Below are positions 6,724 through 15,571 of a stretch of 64,000 bases of DNA, one piece after another (positions within the stretch are counted from its first letter, which is position 1; every line of letters starts with the position of its first letter). The stretch is from an uncultured Muribaculaceae bacterium (GTDB lineage: Bacteria > Bacteroidota > Bacteroidia > Bacteroidales > Muribaculaceae), in the NCBI GenBank assembly GCA_910587355.1, contig CAJUKF010000004.1, forward strand, positions 1 to 64,000, given 5' to 3'. Under the pieces are notes generated by a model that made no database searches, was not told the origin of the DNA, and saw only the letters and a list, made by a program, of their open reading frames with translations. A program made the translations under genes and the position numbers.

Positions 6724-8718
6724 ATGTTTACGCATCTTAGAAAACGTTGTCTTTCAGCGGCAGCCGTTTCCCGGCTGGGTGTTGTGGCTATGGTGCTGGC
6801 AGTCAGCTTTATACCATTATCGGCAGCCTCGAAATCCTATAAAGTGACATCGCCCGACGGACGTGTGTCGGTCAATATCGTTCCTTCCGATTCACTCCGT
6901 TTCACTGTCGTGACACCTTCGGGGCAGACTGTCAATGCCGCAGTGGCCATGCGTCTTGAAAACAATGATTTCGGCGTAAACCCGAAAATCAAAAAAATGA
7001 AGACTGCATCGGTCGACCGCGTCATCGAGCCGGCAGTCCCCGTGAAGTACTCGTCAATCCGCGACCGCTATACCGATGCTAAACTTAACCTCGGCAAGTA
7101 TGATGTGGAGTTCCGCGTATATGATAATGCCGTGGCATACCGTTTTGTGACGCATCTCCCCGACTCGGTAAACGTAATGGACGAAGATTTCCGTGTCGCA
7201 CTGCCCGAGGGCACCGTAGCACATCTTGAACAGCCCCGCGGCTGGAAAACATCACAGGAGGAGCCCTACACCCACAAGGCGCTCAAAGACTGGAACGAAG
7301 CCGACCGCATGAGCCTTATGCCGGCGCTTTTCGAGCTTCCCGGCGGCGAGTGGGTGCTTGTGTCGGAGAGCAATCTCCGCGACTACTCTGGCATGTACCT
7401 CAAAGGCAACGGCACGGGCTTCAACTCGGTGTTTCCTCGTACGCCTCTCCGCTTCACTGATGCCGGCGACCGCAGTGTGAAAATCGAGGAAGAGGCTCCC
7501 TATCTCGCCCGTACAAGCGGTAACCGTGCATTCCCCTGGCGCTATATGGCTTTCGGCAATCCCTCCGATATCGCTGCCCAGACACTTACCGCTCAGCTCA
7601 GCGACCCCTGCGAAATCGACGATGTTTCATGGATTAAGCCCGGCAAGGCTGCATGGGAGTGGTGGAACGGCGCATCGGTCTACGGCCCGGATGTAAATTT
7701 TGAATCCGGCTTCAATCTCGATACTTATAAATATTTCATTGATTTTGCCGCTAAGCACGGCATCGAATATATCGTGCTCGACGAAGGCTGGGCAAACTCG
7801 ACTCTCGACCCGTATACTCCCAATCCGCGTGTGGATGTGAAGGAACTTATCCGCTACGGCAAGGAGAAAAACGTGGGCCTTATTCTCTGGCTCACATGGC
7901 TTAATGTGGAGAAGCATTTCGACCTTTTCAAAACTCTTTCAGACTGGGGCGTTAAGGGTCTCAAAATCGACTTCATGGACCGTTCGGACCAGTGGATGAC
8001 CAATTATATTGAGCGTGTGGCCGCAAAGGCCGCCGAAAATCATCTGCTTGTCGATTTCCACGGTGCGCACAAGCCTACCGGCCTCGACGTACGTTATCCC
8101 AACGTGATTTCGTATGAAGGTGTCCGCGGCATGGAGCAGATGGGCCATACGAATCCCGACAACTCGCTCTGGCTTCCGTTCATGCGCAATGCCGTAGGTC
8201 CGATGGACTATACTCCCGGCGCCATGATAAGTATGCAGCCCGAATCGTACGGCTGCGACCGCCCCAATTCATCGTCAATCGGCACACGAGCCTATCAGAT
8301 GGCTCTTTTCACAGCTTTCGAGAGCGGGCTGCAGATGACAGCCGACAGCCCGACCATGTACTACCGCAACCCCGACTGCGCGCAGTTCATAGCCGATGTG
8401 CCCGAAACATGGGACGAGACACGCGTGCTCCTCGCCGAGCCCGGCAAGGTATATGCGGTAGCCAAACGCAAGGGCGATGACTGGTGGCTTGCTGCGATTC
8501 GCGGTGATGGCGACAAATGGCGTGAAGAGAGCATAGCGCTCGATTTTCTTACTCCCGGCACAGTGTATGAAGCCGAGTGGTACGAGGACGGCATAAACGC
8601 TCCCCGTCAGGCAATGGACTACCGCCGCAAGACTGCCACGGTCAAGAGCAGCGACAGCATGAAAATGAAGCTGTCGCGCAACGGCGGCTGGACGGGAAAG
8701 ATGACGGTGAAGAAATAG
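6724..8718 (+). CDS. Glycoside hydrolase family 97 (SusB-related), retaining-type active site
   Basis: This 664-residue exported enzyme has a long signal peptide (about 1-36). An N-terminal beta-sandwich domain is followed by a TIM barrel (EYIVLDEGWA, VGLILWLTW) and a C-terminal beta domain. GH97 comprises inverting alpha-glucosidases such as SusB and retaining alpha-galactosidases. Here the barrel strand reads LKIDFMD with Asp416 at the place where retaining members have their nucleophile. The motif YEGVRGMEQ (Glu465) supplies another conserved acid. A retaining enzyme acting on alpha-galactosides or alpha-glucosides is therefore favoured, but substrate is unproved. It has its own strong promoter. 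Its stop codon abuts the stop of the convergent DUF4491 gene with no base between. Confidence 0.9.
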   Translation: MFTHLRKRCLSAAAVSRLGVVAMVLAVSFIPLSAASKSYKVTSPDGRVSVNIVPSDSLRFTVVTPSGQTVNAAVAMRLENNDFGVNPKIKKMKTASVDRVIEPAVPVKYSSIRDRYTDAKLNLGKYDVEFRVYDNAVAYRFVTHLPDSVNVMDEDFRVALPEGTVAHLEQPRGWKTSQEEPYTHKALKDWNEADRMSLMPALFELPGGEWVLVSESNLRDYSGMYLKGNGTGFNSVFPRTPLRFTDAGDRSVKIEEEAPYLARTSGNRAFPWRYMAFGNPSDIAAQTLTAQLSDPCEIDDVSWIKPGKAAWEWWNGASVYGPDVNFESGFNLDTYKYFIDFAAKHGIEYIVLDEGWANSTLDPYTPNPRVDVKELIRYGKEKNVGLILWLTWLNVEKHFDLFKTLSDWGVKGLKIDFMDRSDQWMTNYIERVAAKAAENHLLVDFHGAHKPTGLDVRYPNVISYEGVRGMEQMGHTNPDNSLWLPFMRNAVGPMDYTPGAMISMQPESYGCDRPNSSSIGTRAYQMALFTAFESGLQMTADSPTMYYRNPDCAQFIADVPETWDETRVLLAEPGKVYAVAKRKGDDWWLAAIRGDGDKWREESIALDFLTPGTVYEAEWYEDGINAPRQAMDYRRKTATVKSSDSMKMKLSRNGGWTGKMTVKK

Positions 8719-9045
8719 TCAGGACTTACGATACTCGTTTTCGCGGCGAGGGTTCATTGGAAACCATCCTTTGAGCACTCGCTCGCGTTGTTCATTGACT
8801 TCCTTGATTCCCCAGAACGACGAGAATGCCGTTACGCCTGCCAGTATCGACACGATGTAATCGCTTGCAAGAACGGACACAGCGCACATGATTACCCCGA
8901 GAATAAGGAAAAACCAGCGCATACGCAGCCCGAAATAATATTCACCTTTTATCACTATCGGGTGAAAAAGCCCTATGATGAGAAATGTGGCCAACCCGAC
9001 AGTGAGGCCGGTGATGTGCCATTGGTTGAGAAGTTGTGCTATCAT
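8719..9045 (-). CDS. DUF4491 family small membrane protein
   Basis: This 108-residue protein has three predicted membrane helices (about 14-32, 43-60 and 63-80) and the family pattern FHPIVIKGEYYFG, SSFWGIKE and KGWFPMNP. The family is frequent in Bacteroidales and its function is unknown. The predicted -7 box lies only four bases before the ATG, so the mRNA may have no leader. The gene runs convergent to the GH97 gene with directly adjoining stop codons and divergent to the acyl-CoA ligase gene. Confidence 0.8.
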   Translation of the reverse strand: MIAQLLNQWHITGLTVGLATFLIIGLFHPIVIKGEYYFGLRMRWFFLILGVIMCAVSVLASDYIVSILAGVTAFSSFWGIKEVNEQRERVLKGWFPMNPRRENEYRKS

Positions 9046-9049
9046 TCTG

Positions 9050-9057
9050 CAAAGGTA
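9050..9057 (-). promoter_or_regulatory. -7 box abutting the DUF4491 start codon
   Basis: On the minus strand TACCTTTG is followed by CAGA and then ATG. The -7 consensus is exact, but no TTG is seen 20 bases upstream. Transcription would begin at or next to the start codon. Confidence 0.55.
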
Positions 9058-9159
9058 CGAAGTGAGTGCGAGTTAGCTTTTTTAATTATGTTTTGTTAAC
9101 GTTTACGGAGCCACATGGAAAGATTTGTTAAGGCTACGTCATTTTTGCACGTCCTTTTG

Positions 9160-9190
9160 TTAATTATAAAGGTCAAAGCGCGTAACTTTG
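9160..9190 (+). promoter_or_regulatory. Promoter of the acyl-CoA ligase gene
   Basis: TAACTTTG at 9183-9190 matches the -7 consensus. Twenty bases upstream is TTA, a two of three match, and a TTTTG lies three bases further out. The box is 26 bases before the ATG at 9217. Confidence 0.55.
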
Positions 9191-9216
9191 CAGAATAAAA
9201 CAGAATAACTGACAAA

Positions 9217-11025
9217 ATGCAGAATATACTCACAAATCTGGTACGTGTGCAGCATGAGCGATACGGCTCCGACCGCGAAGCGTTCAGCCGCGTCGACGTG
9301 GCAGGTAAAAAGTGTATCTCCACAACGTGGGGCGAGTTTCGCCGCGATGTTGACAATATGGCCTGCGCCCTTGAGATTCTGGGCCTGCAGCCGGGCGATA
9401 TGATGTGCGTGCTGTCGCCCAATTCGCCGGAAATACTTATTACTGATTTCGCTTGCTACAGCAACCGTGCCGTGCCGGTGTCGATTTACGCCACATCCAG
9501 CCCGGAACAGATAAAATATATCATCAAGGATGCCGGTGCCCATTTTATCATGGTGGGCACACACAGCCTCTACAAGTCGGTGCGCTCGGTCATGTCCGAC
9601 TGCCCGACACTCGACAAAATCATTGTCGCCGACAACATCGAGCCTGATGCCGACGATACGGCGACACTCCGCTTCAGCGACATGCTGAGTCTCGGCGCTG
9701 CCGCTTCCGACAGTTGCCGTGCCGCAGTGGCACAGCGCACGGCCGAGGCCACTCCCGACGATGTCGCCACTCTGATTTACACGTCGGGTACGACGGGCGA
9801 GCCCAAAGGAGCCGAACTGCTGCACAGCTGTTTCAATTCCGCGCTCGAAACTCACCGCGAGGTTCTTACCAACCTCACCGATGCCGATACGTCAATCTGC
9901 TTTCTGCCCCTGAGCCATATTTTTGAAAAAGCATGGACATATCTTTGCCTCATGCTCGGCATAAAGGTGGCGATAAACTTCAACCCCAAAGAAATTCAGG
10001 ATGCGCTGCCGATAGTGAAACCTACATGCATGTGCAGCGTGCCGCGTTTCTGGGAGAAAGTATATACGGCCGTTCAGGAGAAAATCGCGAAGATGTCGGG
10101 CATACAGAAGATGCTTGTGCGCCGGGCTCTTAAGGTAGGTGCGAAGCGCAACCTCGAATACCGCCGTCTCGGCCTCAAGGTGCCGGCGCTGCTCGAAATG
10201 CAGTATAAATTCTTCGAGAAACAGGTGTTCTCCAAGGTCCGTGCGACAATCGGTATTCCCGACGGTCGTTTCTTCCCCACCGCAGGCGCTCCTGTGTCGG
10301 GCAATATAGTGGAGTTTCTTCATGCCATAGGCATCAACATAGTCGTAGGCTATGGCCTCTCGGAGACCACCGCATCGGTAAGTTTTTATCCTGCCGTTGA
10401 TTATGTCATCGGTTCCGTAGGCACGCCGCTGCCTAACGTACAGGTAAAAATCGGAGCCGAAAACGAAATACTCGTCAAAGGTCCGACAGTGATGCGCGGT
10501 TATCACAACCGCCCTGAAGAGAATGCGAAAGTATTCACCGAAGACGGCTGGTTCCGCACCGGCGATGCAGGCCGCATCGATATAAGCGGCTCGATAGTGC
10601 TCACCGAGCGCATAAAAGACCTCTTCAAGACCTCCAACGGCAAATATATAGCTCCGCAGGCTATCGAAAGCCGTCTTGGCGAGGACAGATATATAGAGCA
10701 GGTGGCAGTCATAGGCGACCAGCGCAAATATGTCACCGCAATCATCATACCGGCTTTCGAGGCTCTGAAAGAATATGCCCGTACACATGGTATCAGTTTC
10801 GACTCGGTCGAAGACCTTGTGCAGAATTCCGAGATACGCAAATTCATAGCCGAGCGCATAGAGAATCTTGAAAAAGGTCTCGCAGGCTTTGAGAAAATCA
10901 AGCGGTTCACTCTCCTGCCGCGCGAATTTTCCATTGAATCGGGAGAGCTGACCAATACGCTTAAGATTCGCCGGCCGGTAATCAATTCGCGTTATGCCGA
11001 CGAAATCGAGGCTATGTACTGCTGA
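9217..11025 (+). CDS. Long-chain fatty acid-CoA ligase (AMP-binding)
   Basis: This 602-residue adenylate-forming enzyme activates fatty acids to acyl-CoA through an acyl-AMP intermediate. Motifs in order are the P-loop-like LIYTSGTTGEPKGAE (about 188-202), GYGLSETTAS in the middle, the hinge WFRTGDAGRID and a C-terminal lysine segment NGKYIAPQ. Size and motif set match the bacterial long-chain ligase group with a DUF-free N-terminus. No signal peptide is present. It has its own promoter and lies five bases before hflX, so the two are likely co-transcribed. Whether it feeds phospholipid synthesis from host fatty acids or recycles acyl chains cannot be told. Confidence 0.9.
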   Translation: MQNILTNLVRVQHERYGSDREAFSRVDVAGKKCISTTWGEFRRDVDNMACALEILGLQPGDMMCVLSPNSPEILITDFACYSNRAVPVSIYATSSPEQIKYIIKDAGAHFIMVGTHSLYKSVRSVMSDCPTLDKIIVADNIEPDADDTATLRFSDMLSLGAAASDSCRAAVAQRTAEATPDDVATLIYTSGTTGEPKGAELLHSCFNSALETHREVLTNLTDADTSICFLPLSHIFEKAWTYLCLMLGIKVAINFNPKEIQDALPIVKPTCMCSVPRFWEKVYTAVQEKIAKMSGIQKMLVRRALKVGAKRNLEYRRLGLKVPALLEMQYKFFEKQVFSKVRATIGIPDGRFFPTAGAPVSGNIVEFLHAIGINIVVGYGLSETTASVSFYPAVDYVIGSVGTPLPNVQVKIGAENEILVKGPTVMRGYHNRPEENAKVFTEDGWFRTGDAGRIDISGSIVLTERIKDLFKTSNGKYIAPQAIESRLGEDRYIEQVAVIGDQRKYVTAIIIPAFEALKEYARTHGISFDSVEDLVQNSEIRKFIAERIENLEKGLAGFEKIKRFTLLPREFSIESGELTNTLKIRRPVINSRYADEIEAMYC

Positions 11026-11030
11026 CGTTT

Positions 11031-12257
11031 ATGATTGAAAAGAAAAATTTTGAGACAGCCGCACAGGCCGAGCGCGCCGTGCTTGTGGGTCTTATAACCC
11101 CGCAGCAGGACGAGGCGCGTTCGTCGGAGTATCTGGCCGAGCTCGCATTTCTGGCCGATACAGCCGGTGCGGAGACCGTGAAGGTATTCACTCAGCGTGT
11201 CGAGTATCCTAATCCGCGCACTTATGTAGGCAAGGGCAAGCTCGAGGAAATCCGCGCGTATATCGAAGCAGATGGCGATATATCCATGGCGATTTTCGAT
11301 GATGACCTTTCGTCGAAGCAGACCGCCAACATCGAGAAGGAACTCGGTGTTAAGGTTCTCGACCGCACTACGCTTATTCTCGATATTTTCGCGCGTCGTG
11401 CGCAGACCGCGACGGCAAAGACTCAGGTCGAGCTGGCGCAGTATCAGTATCTGTTGCCGCGACTGACCCGCATGTGGACCCACCTCGAACGTCAGAGAGG
11501 CGGTATCGGTATGCGTGGTCCCGGCGAGACTCAGATAGAGACCGACCGCCGTATCATTCTCAGCCGCATATCGCTTCTCAAGCAGCAACTTAAGGATATC
11601 GACAAGCAGAAAGCCGTGCAGCGCAAGAACCGTGGCAAACTCACCCGCGTTGCGCTCGTCGGATATACCAACGCCGGCAAGTCGACCCTCATGAATGTGC
11701 TCAGCAAGAGCGATGTGTTTGCCGAAAACAAGCTTTTCGCAACGCTCGATACGACGGTGCGCAAGGTGGTGATTGACAATCTGCCGTTCCTGCTCACCGA
11801 CACTGTCGGCTTCATCCGCAAGCTCCCCACACATCTTGTCAACTCTTTCAAATCGACCCTCGACGAGGTGCGCGAGGCCGACATACTTGTGCATGTAGTT
11901 GACATATCGCATCCGAATTTCGAAGAGCAGATAGAGGTTGTCGACCGTACGCTCCGTGAGGTATGCGGCAGTTCCGACAAGCCCATGCTGCTTGTGTTCA
12001 ACAAAATCGATGCCTTTAAGTGTGTGCCGAAGGAAAGTGACGACCTCACTGAGAAAGAGCGTTGCAACCTTACTCTTGACGAACTAAAGGAGACATGGAT
12101 GGCGAAGATGAAAGACAACTGCGTGTTCATTTCGGCTAAAAAAGGCATCAATATCGACGAGCTTAAGGCCAGGCTTTACACCATGGCCCGCGAAATACAT
12201 CTTGCGCGTTTCCCCTACAACGACCTTCTGTATCAGAAATACGACGAGGAGGAGTAG
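11031..12257 (+). CDS. hflX: Ribosome-associated GTPase HflX
   Basis: This 408-residue protein combines an N-terminal HflX nucleotide-binding domain, a glycine-rich linker (ERQRGGIGMRGPGETQIE) and a GTPase domain. The G1 motif is GYTNAGKST (from Gly211), G3 is DTVGF and G4 is NKID. HflX binds the 50S subunit and splits or rescues stalled ribosomes under stress. The length is typical. The gene follows the acyl-CoA ligase by five bases and precedes mutL by 12 bases. A hflX-mutL pairing differs from the miaA-hfq-hflX order of Proteobacteria. Confidence 0.96.
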   Translation: MIEKKNFETAAQAERAVLVGLITPQQDEARSSEYLAELAFLADTAGAETVKVFTQRVEYPNPRTYVGKGKLEEIRAYIEADGDISMAIFDDDLSSKQTANIEKELGVKVLDRTTLILDIFARRAQTATAKTQVELAQYQYLLPRLTRMWTHLERQRGGIGMRGPGETQIETDRRIILSRISLLKQQLKDIDKQKAVQRKNRGKLTRVALVGYTNAGKSTLMNVLSKSDVFAENKLFATLDTTVRKVVIDNLPFLLTDTVGFIRKLPTHLVNSFKSTLDEVREADILVHVVDISHPNFEEQIEVVDRTLREVCGSSDKPMLLVFNKIDAFKCVPKESDDLTEKERCNLTLDELKETWMAKMKDNCVFISAKKGINIDELKARLYTMAREIHLARFPYNDLLYQKYDEEE

Positions 12258-12269
12258 TTTTAGCCTGCT

Positions 12270-14192
12270 ATGAACAGCGATATAATCCGGTTATTGCCCG
12301 ATTCGGTGGCCAACCAGATAGCTGCCGGGGAAGTCATACAGCGTCCGGCCTCGGTAATCAAGGAACTGGTAGAGAATGCTGTCGATGCCGGAGCCACGGC
12401 CATTACGATTATTCTCAAAGATGCGGGCCGCACGCTCATTCAGGTAGTCGACAACGGTTCCGGCATGTCGCCGACCGATGCCCGTATGGCCTTCGAGCGC
12501 CATGCGACGAGCAAAATCCGTACGGCCGACGACTTATACAGTCTTCACTCAATGGGTTTCCGAGGTGAGGCATTGCCATCGATTGCTGCTGTGGCGCAGA
12601 TTGATTTGCGCACCATGCGCCACGACGACACTATCGGCACCCGTCTTCTCCTGTCGGAATCTAAATTTGAGAGTCAGGAGCCGGCATCTTGTGTGCCCGG
12701 CACTAATCTTATGGTGAAAAACCTTTTCTTCCATATGCCGGCGCGCCGCAAGTTTCTTAAGAAAGACAGCATTGAACTCGGCCATATAATGCGCGAGTTC
12801 GAGCGTCTGGCTCTTGTGAATACAGATATCGACTTCACCCTGATTCATAATGATATAACTTTGCATCAGTTCCGCCACGGCACGTTGAAAGAGCGCATAA
12901 GCGCGCTGTTCGGCAAAAGTGTCGGCGGCACTGTCGCTCCCGTAGCCACTGAGACGTCGCTTGTGAAAATCGACGGTTTCATCGGTATGCCCCGTAATGC
13001 CAAAAAACGCGGCGCTCAGCAGTTTTTCTTCGTCAACGGACGCAATATGCGTCACCCGTTCTTTCACAAGACCGTGATGCGCTGTTACGAGCAGCTGATT
13101 CCCGTTGATGCGCAGCCGTCGTATTTCATCAATTTCCAGGTCGACCCCTCGACTATCGACGTGAATATTCATCCGCAGAAGAATGAGGTGAAATTCGAGC
13201 ATGAGGCTGCCATAAGTCAGATTCTTGAGGCGGGTATACGCGAGACTTTGGGCCGGACACAGGCTGCCGGCGCGCTTGATTTCGACCCAGGCGATGTTCC
13301 CGACATACCGCTGTTCAATCCTGACAGCGCTACGTCGGCTCCATCGGAGGCTTTCGACGAGAATTACAATCCTTTTGCCGATACGTCTGAGACACCAAAG
13401 AGCAGCACTTATGTTTCGCGTCCTTCGGCTCCCCGTGTGCCGCACGACTGGCAGAAGCTTTACGAGAATTTCAGCCGAGAGCGCGGCGATGCCCTTGAGA
13501 ATATCGAAGTACCTGCCGATGATAATTTCGGCGAACAGCCTGCTTCGGGCACCGTTTCGCTCGGCGACGGTGCTTTCGGTATACTGTCGCCGCAGCTCCC
13601 TGCTGAGACATCCGGCGAAACGGCATCGTTCTTTCAGGCCGACAGCCAGTATATAGTTACCCGTTCGCGCTCCGGAATCATGGTCATAATGCAGCGGCGG
13701 GCGCATATACGCATTCTCTATGAGCGCTATATGGGTCTTCTGGCCGAAGGGAACATGCCTTCGCAGCAGCTCCTCTTTACCGAAGATATGGAGCTTTCGC
13801 CTCTCCAGAGCAGCGTGCTCGAAGCCAATATGGAGCGAATGACAAAACTCGGTTTCGCGCTTAAGCATAACGGCAGTACGCGCTGGAGTGTGACGGCCAT
13901 GCCTGCGCCTTTGCAAGGTGTAGGAGCGCTTGAAATAGTGCATTCGCTGATTGAGGACATGACTGAGCAGGAAGATGACAGCAGCCGTCGCCGCCTTATG
14001 GAGCCGCTGGCGCTTGCGCTGGCTTCAGCATCGGCTATAAAAAGCCGGCAGCCGCTGAGCGATGCCGAAATCGACAGCCTTGTGGCCGAGCTTTTCCGTT
14101 GTGCCGAGCCGTCGTTCACGCCCGACGGCCTGCCTGTAATGATTATTTTGGGCTACGAAGAGTTGTCGCGCCGGTTCTGCCCTATGAACTGA
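12270..14192 (+). CDS. mutL: DNA mismatch repair protein MutL with degenerate nuclease motif
   Basis: This 640-residue protein has the GHKL ATPase domain with IAAGEVIQRPASVIKELVEN, DNGSG and GFRGEAL. A variable linker of about 100 residues precedes the C-terminal dimerisation domain. MutL couples MutS mismatch recognition to strand removal. In species without MutH the C-terminal domain normally nicks DNA through the metal motif DQHA(x)2E(x)4E. Here the aligned segment is MQRRAHIRILYE from Met474: the Asp is Met, the His is Arg and the first Glu is Ile. No Cys-rich CPHGRP motif is seen near the C-terminus (TPDGLPV instead). The nuclease is therefore probably absent or altered. The gene ends in a strong terminator. 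Confidence 0.96.
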   Translation: MNSDIIRLLPDSVANQIAAGEVIQRPASVIKELVENAVDAGATAITIILKDAGRTLIQVVDNGSGMSPTDARMAFERHATSKIRTADDLYSLHSMGFRGEALPSIAAVAQIDLRTMRHDDTIGTRLLLSESKFESQEPASCVPGTNLMVKNLFFHMPARRKFLKKDSIELGHIMREFERLALVNTDIDFTLIHNDITLHQFRHGTLKERISALFGKSVGGTVAPVATETSLVKIDGFIGMPRNAKKRGAQQFFFVNGRNMRHPFFHKTVMRCYEQLIPVDAQPSYFINFQVDPSTIDVNIHPQKNEVKFEHEAAISQILEAGIRETLGRTQAAGALDFDPGDVPDIPLFNPDSATSAPSEAFDENYNPFADTSETPKSSTYVSRPSAPRVPHDWQKLYENFSRERGDALENIEVPADDNFGEQPASGTVSLGDGAFGILSPQLPAETSGETASFFQADSQYIVTRSRSGIMVIMQRRAHIRILYERYMGLLAEGNMPSQQLLFTEDMELSPLQSSVLEANMERMTKLGFALKHNGSTRWSVTAMPAPLQGVGALEIVHSLIEDMTEQEDDSSRRRLMEPLALALASASAIKSRQPLSDAEIDSLVAELFRCAEPSFTPDGLPVMIILGYEELSRRFCPMN

Positions 14193-14211
14193 TACTTATA
14201 AAGATAAAAAT

Positions 14212-14253
14212 CACCGCCGCTGTCGGAGCTCTCCGGTAGCGGCGGTGTTTTTT
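14212..14253 (+). terminator. Strong intrinsic terminator between mutL and serS
   Basis: A perfect 10-bp GC-rich stem (CACCGCCGCT with AGCGGCGGTG) has an inner CGGAG/CTCCG pairing and is followed by six T. On the minus strand five T follow the stem, so it can also serve the convergent serS transcript. Confidence 0.95.
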
Positions 14254-14272
14254 ATGGATTGAGCCGGCTTTT

Positions 14273-15544
14273 TCAGTCGATGATGTCGAAGCCGGTGTAT
14301 TTGCGCAGGCACTCGGGCACTACGATGCCTTCGGGAGTCTGGAAGTCTTCGAGCACGGCTGCCACGATACGGGGCAGCGCGAGAGCAGAGCCGTTGAGGG
14401 TGTGGCACAGATGAGTCTTCTTGTCCTCGCCGCGGTAACGGCATTTGAGACGATTGGCCTGATAGGTCTCGAAGTTTGAAACCGACGATACTTCGAGCCA
14501 GCGCTGCTGTGCGGCCGAGTAAACCTCGAAGTCGAAGGTGATTGCCGATGTGAAGCTCATGTCGCCGCCGCAGAGACGCAGAATGTGCCAGGGGAGGCCG
14601 AGTTTGTCGAGCAGGCCCTGTACATGGTCTTTCATTTCCTCGAGTGCGGCGTACGAATTCTCGGGTTTTTCGATGCGCACAATCTCTACCTTATCGAACT
14701 GGTGCAGACGGTTGAGGCCGCGTACGTCTTTTCCGTAGCTGCCTGCTTCGCGGCGGAAACATGCCGAGTATGCGCAGTTCTTGACAGGAAGCTTGTCGGC
14801 CGGGATGATTTCGTCGCGGTAAAGGTTGGTGACGGGTACTTCGGCGGTAGGAATCAGATAGAGCTTGTCGAGCTCGCATACGTACATCTGGGCTTCCTTA
14901 TCGGGGAGCTGGCCCGTGCCGTATGCCGAGGCTTCGTTCACTACGTACGGAGGTTCGATTTCAACATAGCCTGCTTTCGAGGCTTCGTCGAGGAAGAACT
15001 GTATGAGGGCGCGCTGGAGTTTTGCGCCCTTGCCTACATAGACGGGGAATCCGGCGCCTGTGATTTTCACGCCGAGGTCGAAGTCGATTAGGTTGTATTT
15101 TTTAGCGAGTTCCCAGTGGGGGAGCGCGTCGGCCGGAAGCTCGGGCATCGGGCCGCCTGTTTTCTCAACCACATTGTCGGCTGCCGATGTGCCGGCGGGC
15201 ACAGCGTCGCAGGGTACATTGGGAATATTGAGGAGTTCCTGTGTCATGGCCTCCTCGGTGCGCTGGAGTTCTTCGGCAATTGCGCGCTGCTCTTCTTTGA
15301 GCACTGCTACGCTTTCTTTGGCTTTTGCGGCGTCATCCTTACGGCCTTCCTTCATGGCTTTGCCGATAGAGGCTGCCATTTTGTTGAGTTCGGCGGCGGC
15401 AGTATCGTTTTTGAGCTGAAGACCGCGGCGGAGGTCGTCGAGGGCAAGCACACGGGCGATAGGTTTCTCGCCCTTGAAGCCTTTGACCGCCAGACGGGCT
15501 ACGATGCCCTCGGGGTCGGCTTTAATCTGTTGTATAGTAAGCAT
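14273..15544 (-). CDS. serS: Seryl-tRNA synthetase
   Basis: This 423-residue class II synthetase charges tRNA-Ser. An N-terminal antiparallel coiled-coil arm (about 30-105, heptad-rich with RAIAEELQRTEE) contacts the long variable arm of tRNA-Ser. The catalytic core follows, with the serine-binding region PTAEVPVTNLY, motif 2 FRREAGSYGKDVRGL and a motif 3 segment ALPRIVAAVLED. Length and order are canonical. It lies 27 bases after the YqeY-type gene on the same strand and is probably co-transcribed with it. Confidence 0.97.
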   Translation of the reverse strand: MLTIQQIKADPEGIVARLAVKGFKGEKPIARVLALDDLRRGLQLKNDTAAAELNKMAASIGKAMKEGRKDDAAKAKESVAVLKEEQRAIAEELQRTEEAMTQELLNIPNVPCDAVPAGTSAADNVVEKTGGPMPELPADALPHWELAKKYNLIDFDLGVKITGAGFPVYVGKGAKLQRALIQFFLDEASKAGYVEIEPPYVVNEASAYGTGQLPDKEAQMYVCELDKLYLIPTAEVPVTNLYRDEIIPADKLPVKNCAYSACFRREAGSYGKDVRGLNRLHQFDKVEIVRIEKPENSYAALEEMKDHVQGLLDKLGLPWHILRLCGGDMSFTSAITFDFEVYSAAQQRWLEVSSVSNFETYQANRLKCRYRGEDKKTHLCHTLNGSALALPRIVAAVLEDFQTPEGIVVPECLRKYTGFDIID

Positions 15545-15571
15545 TTTACAATGATGATTTTGTCAGGATAA

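Noticed and set aside
12549..13943. 464-codon minus-strand frame opposite mutL
   Set aside because: Shadow of mutL with no recognisable domain or promoter.
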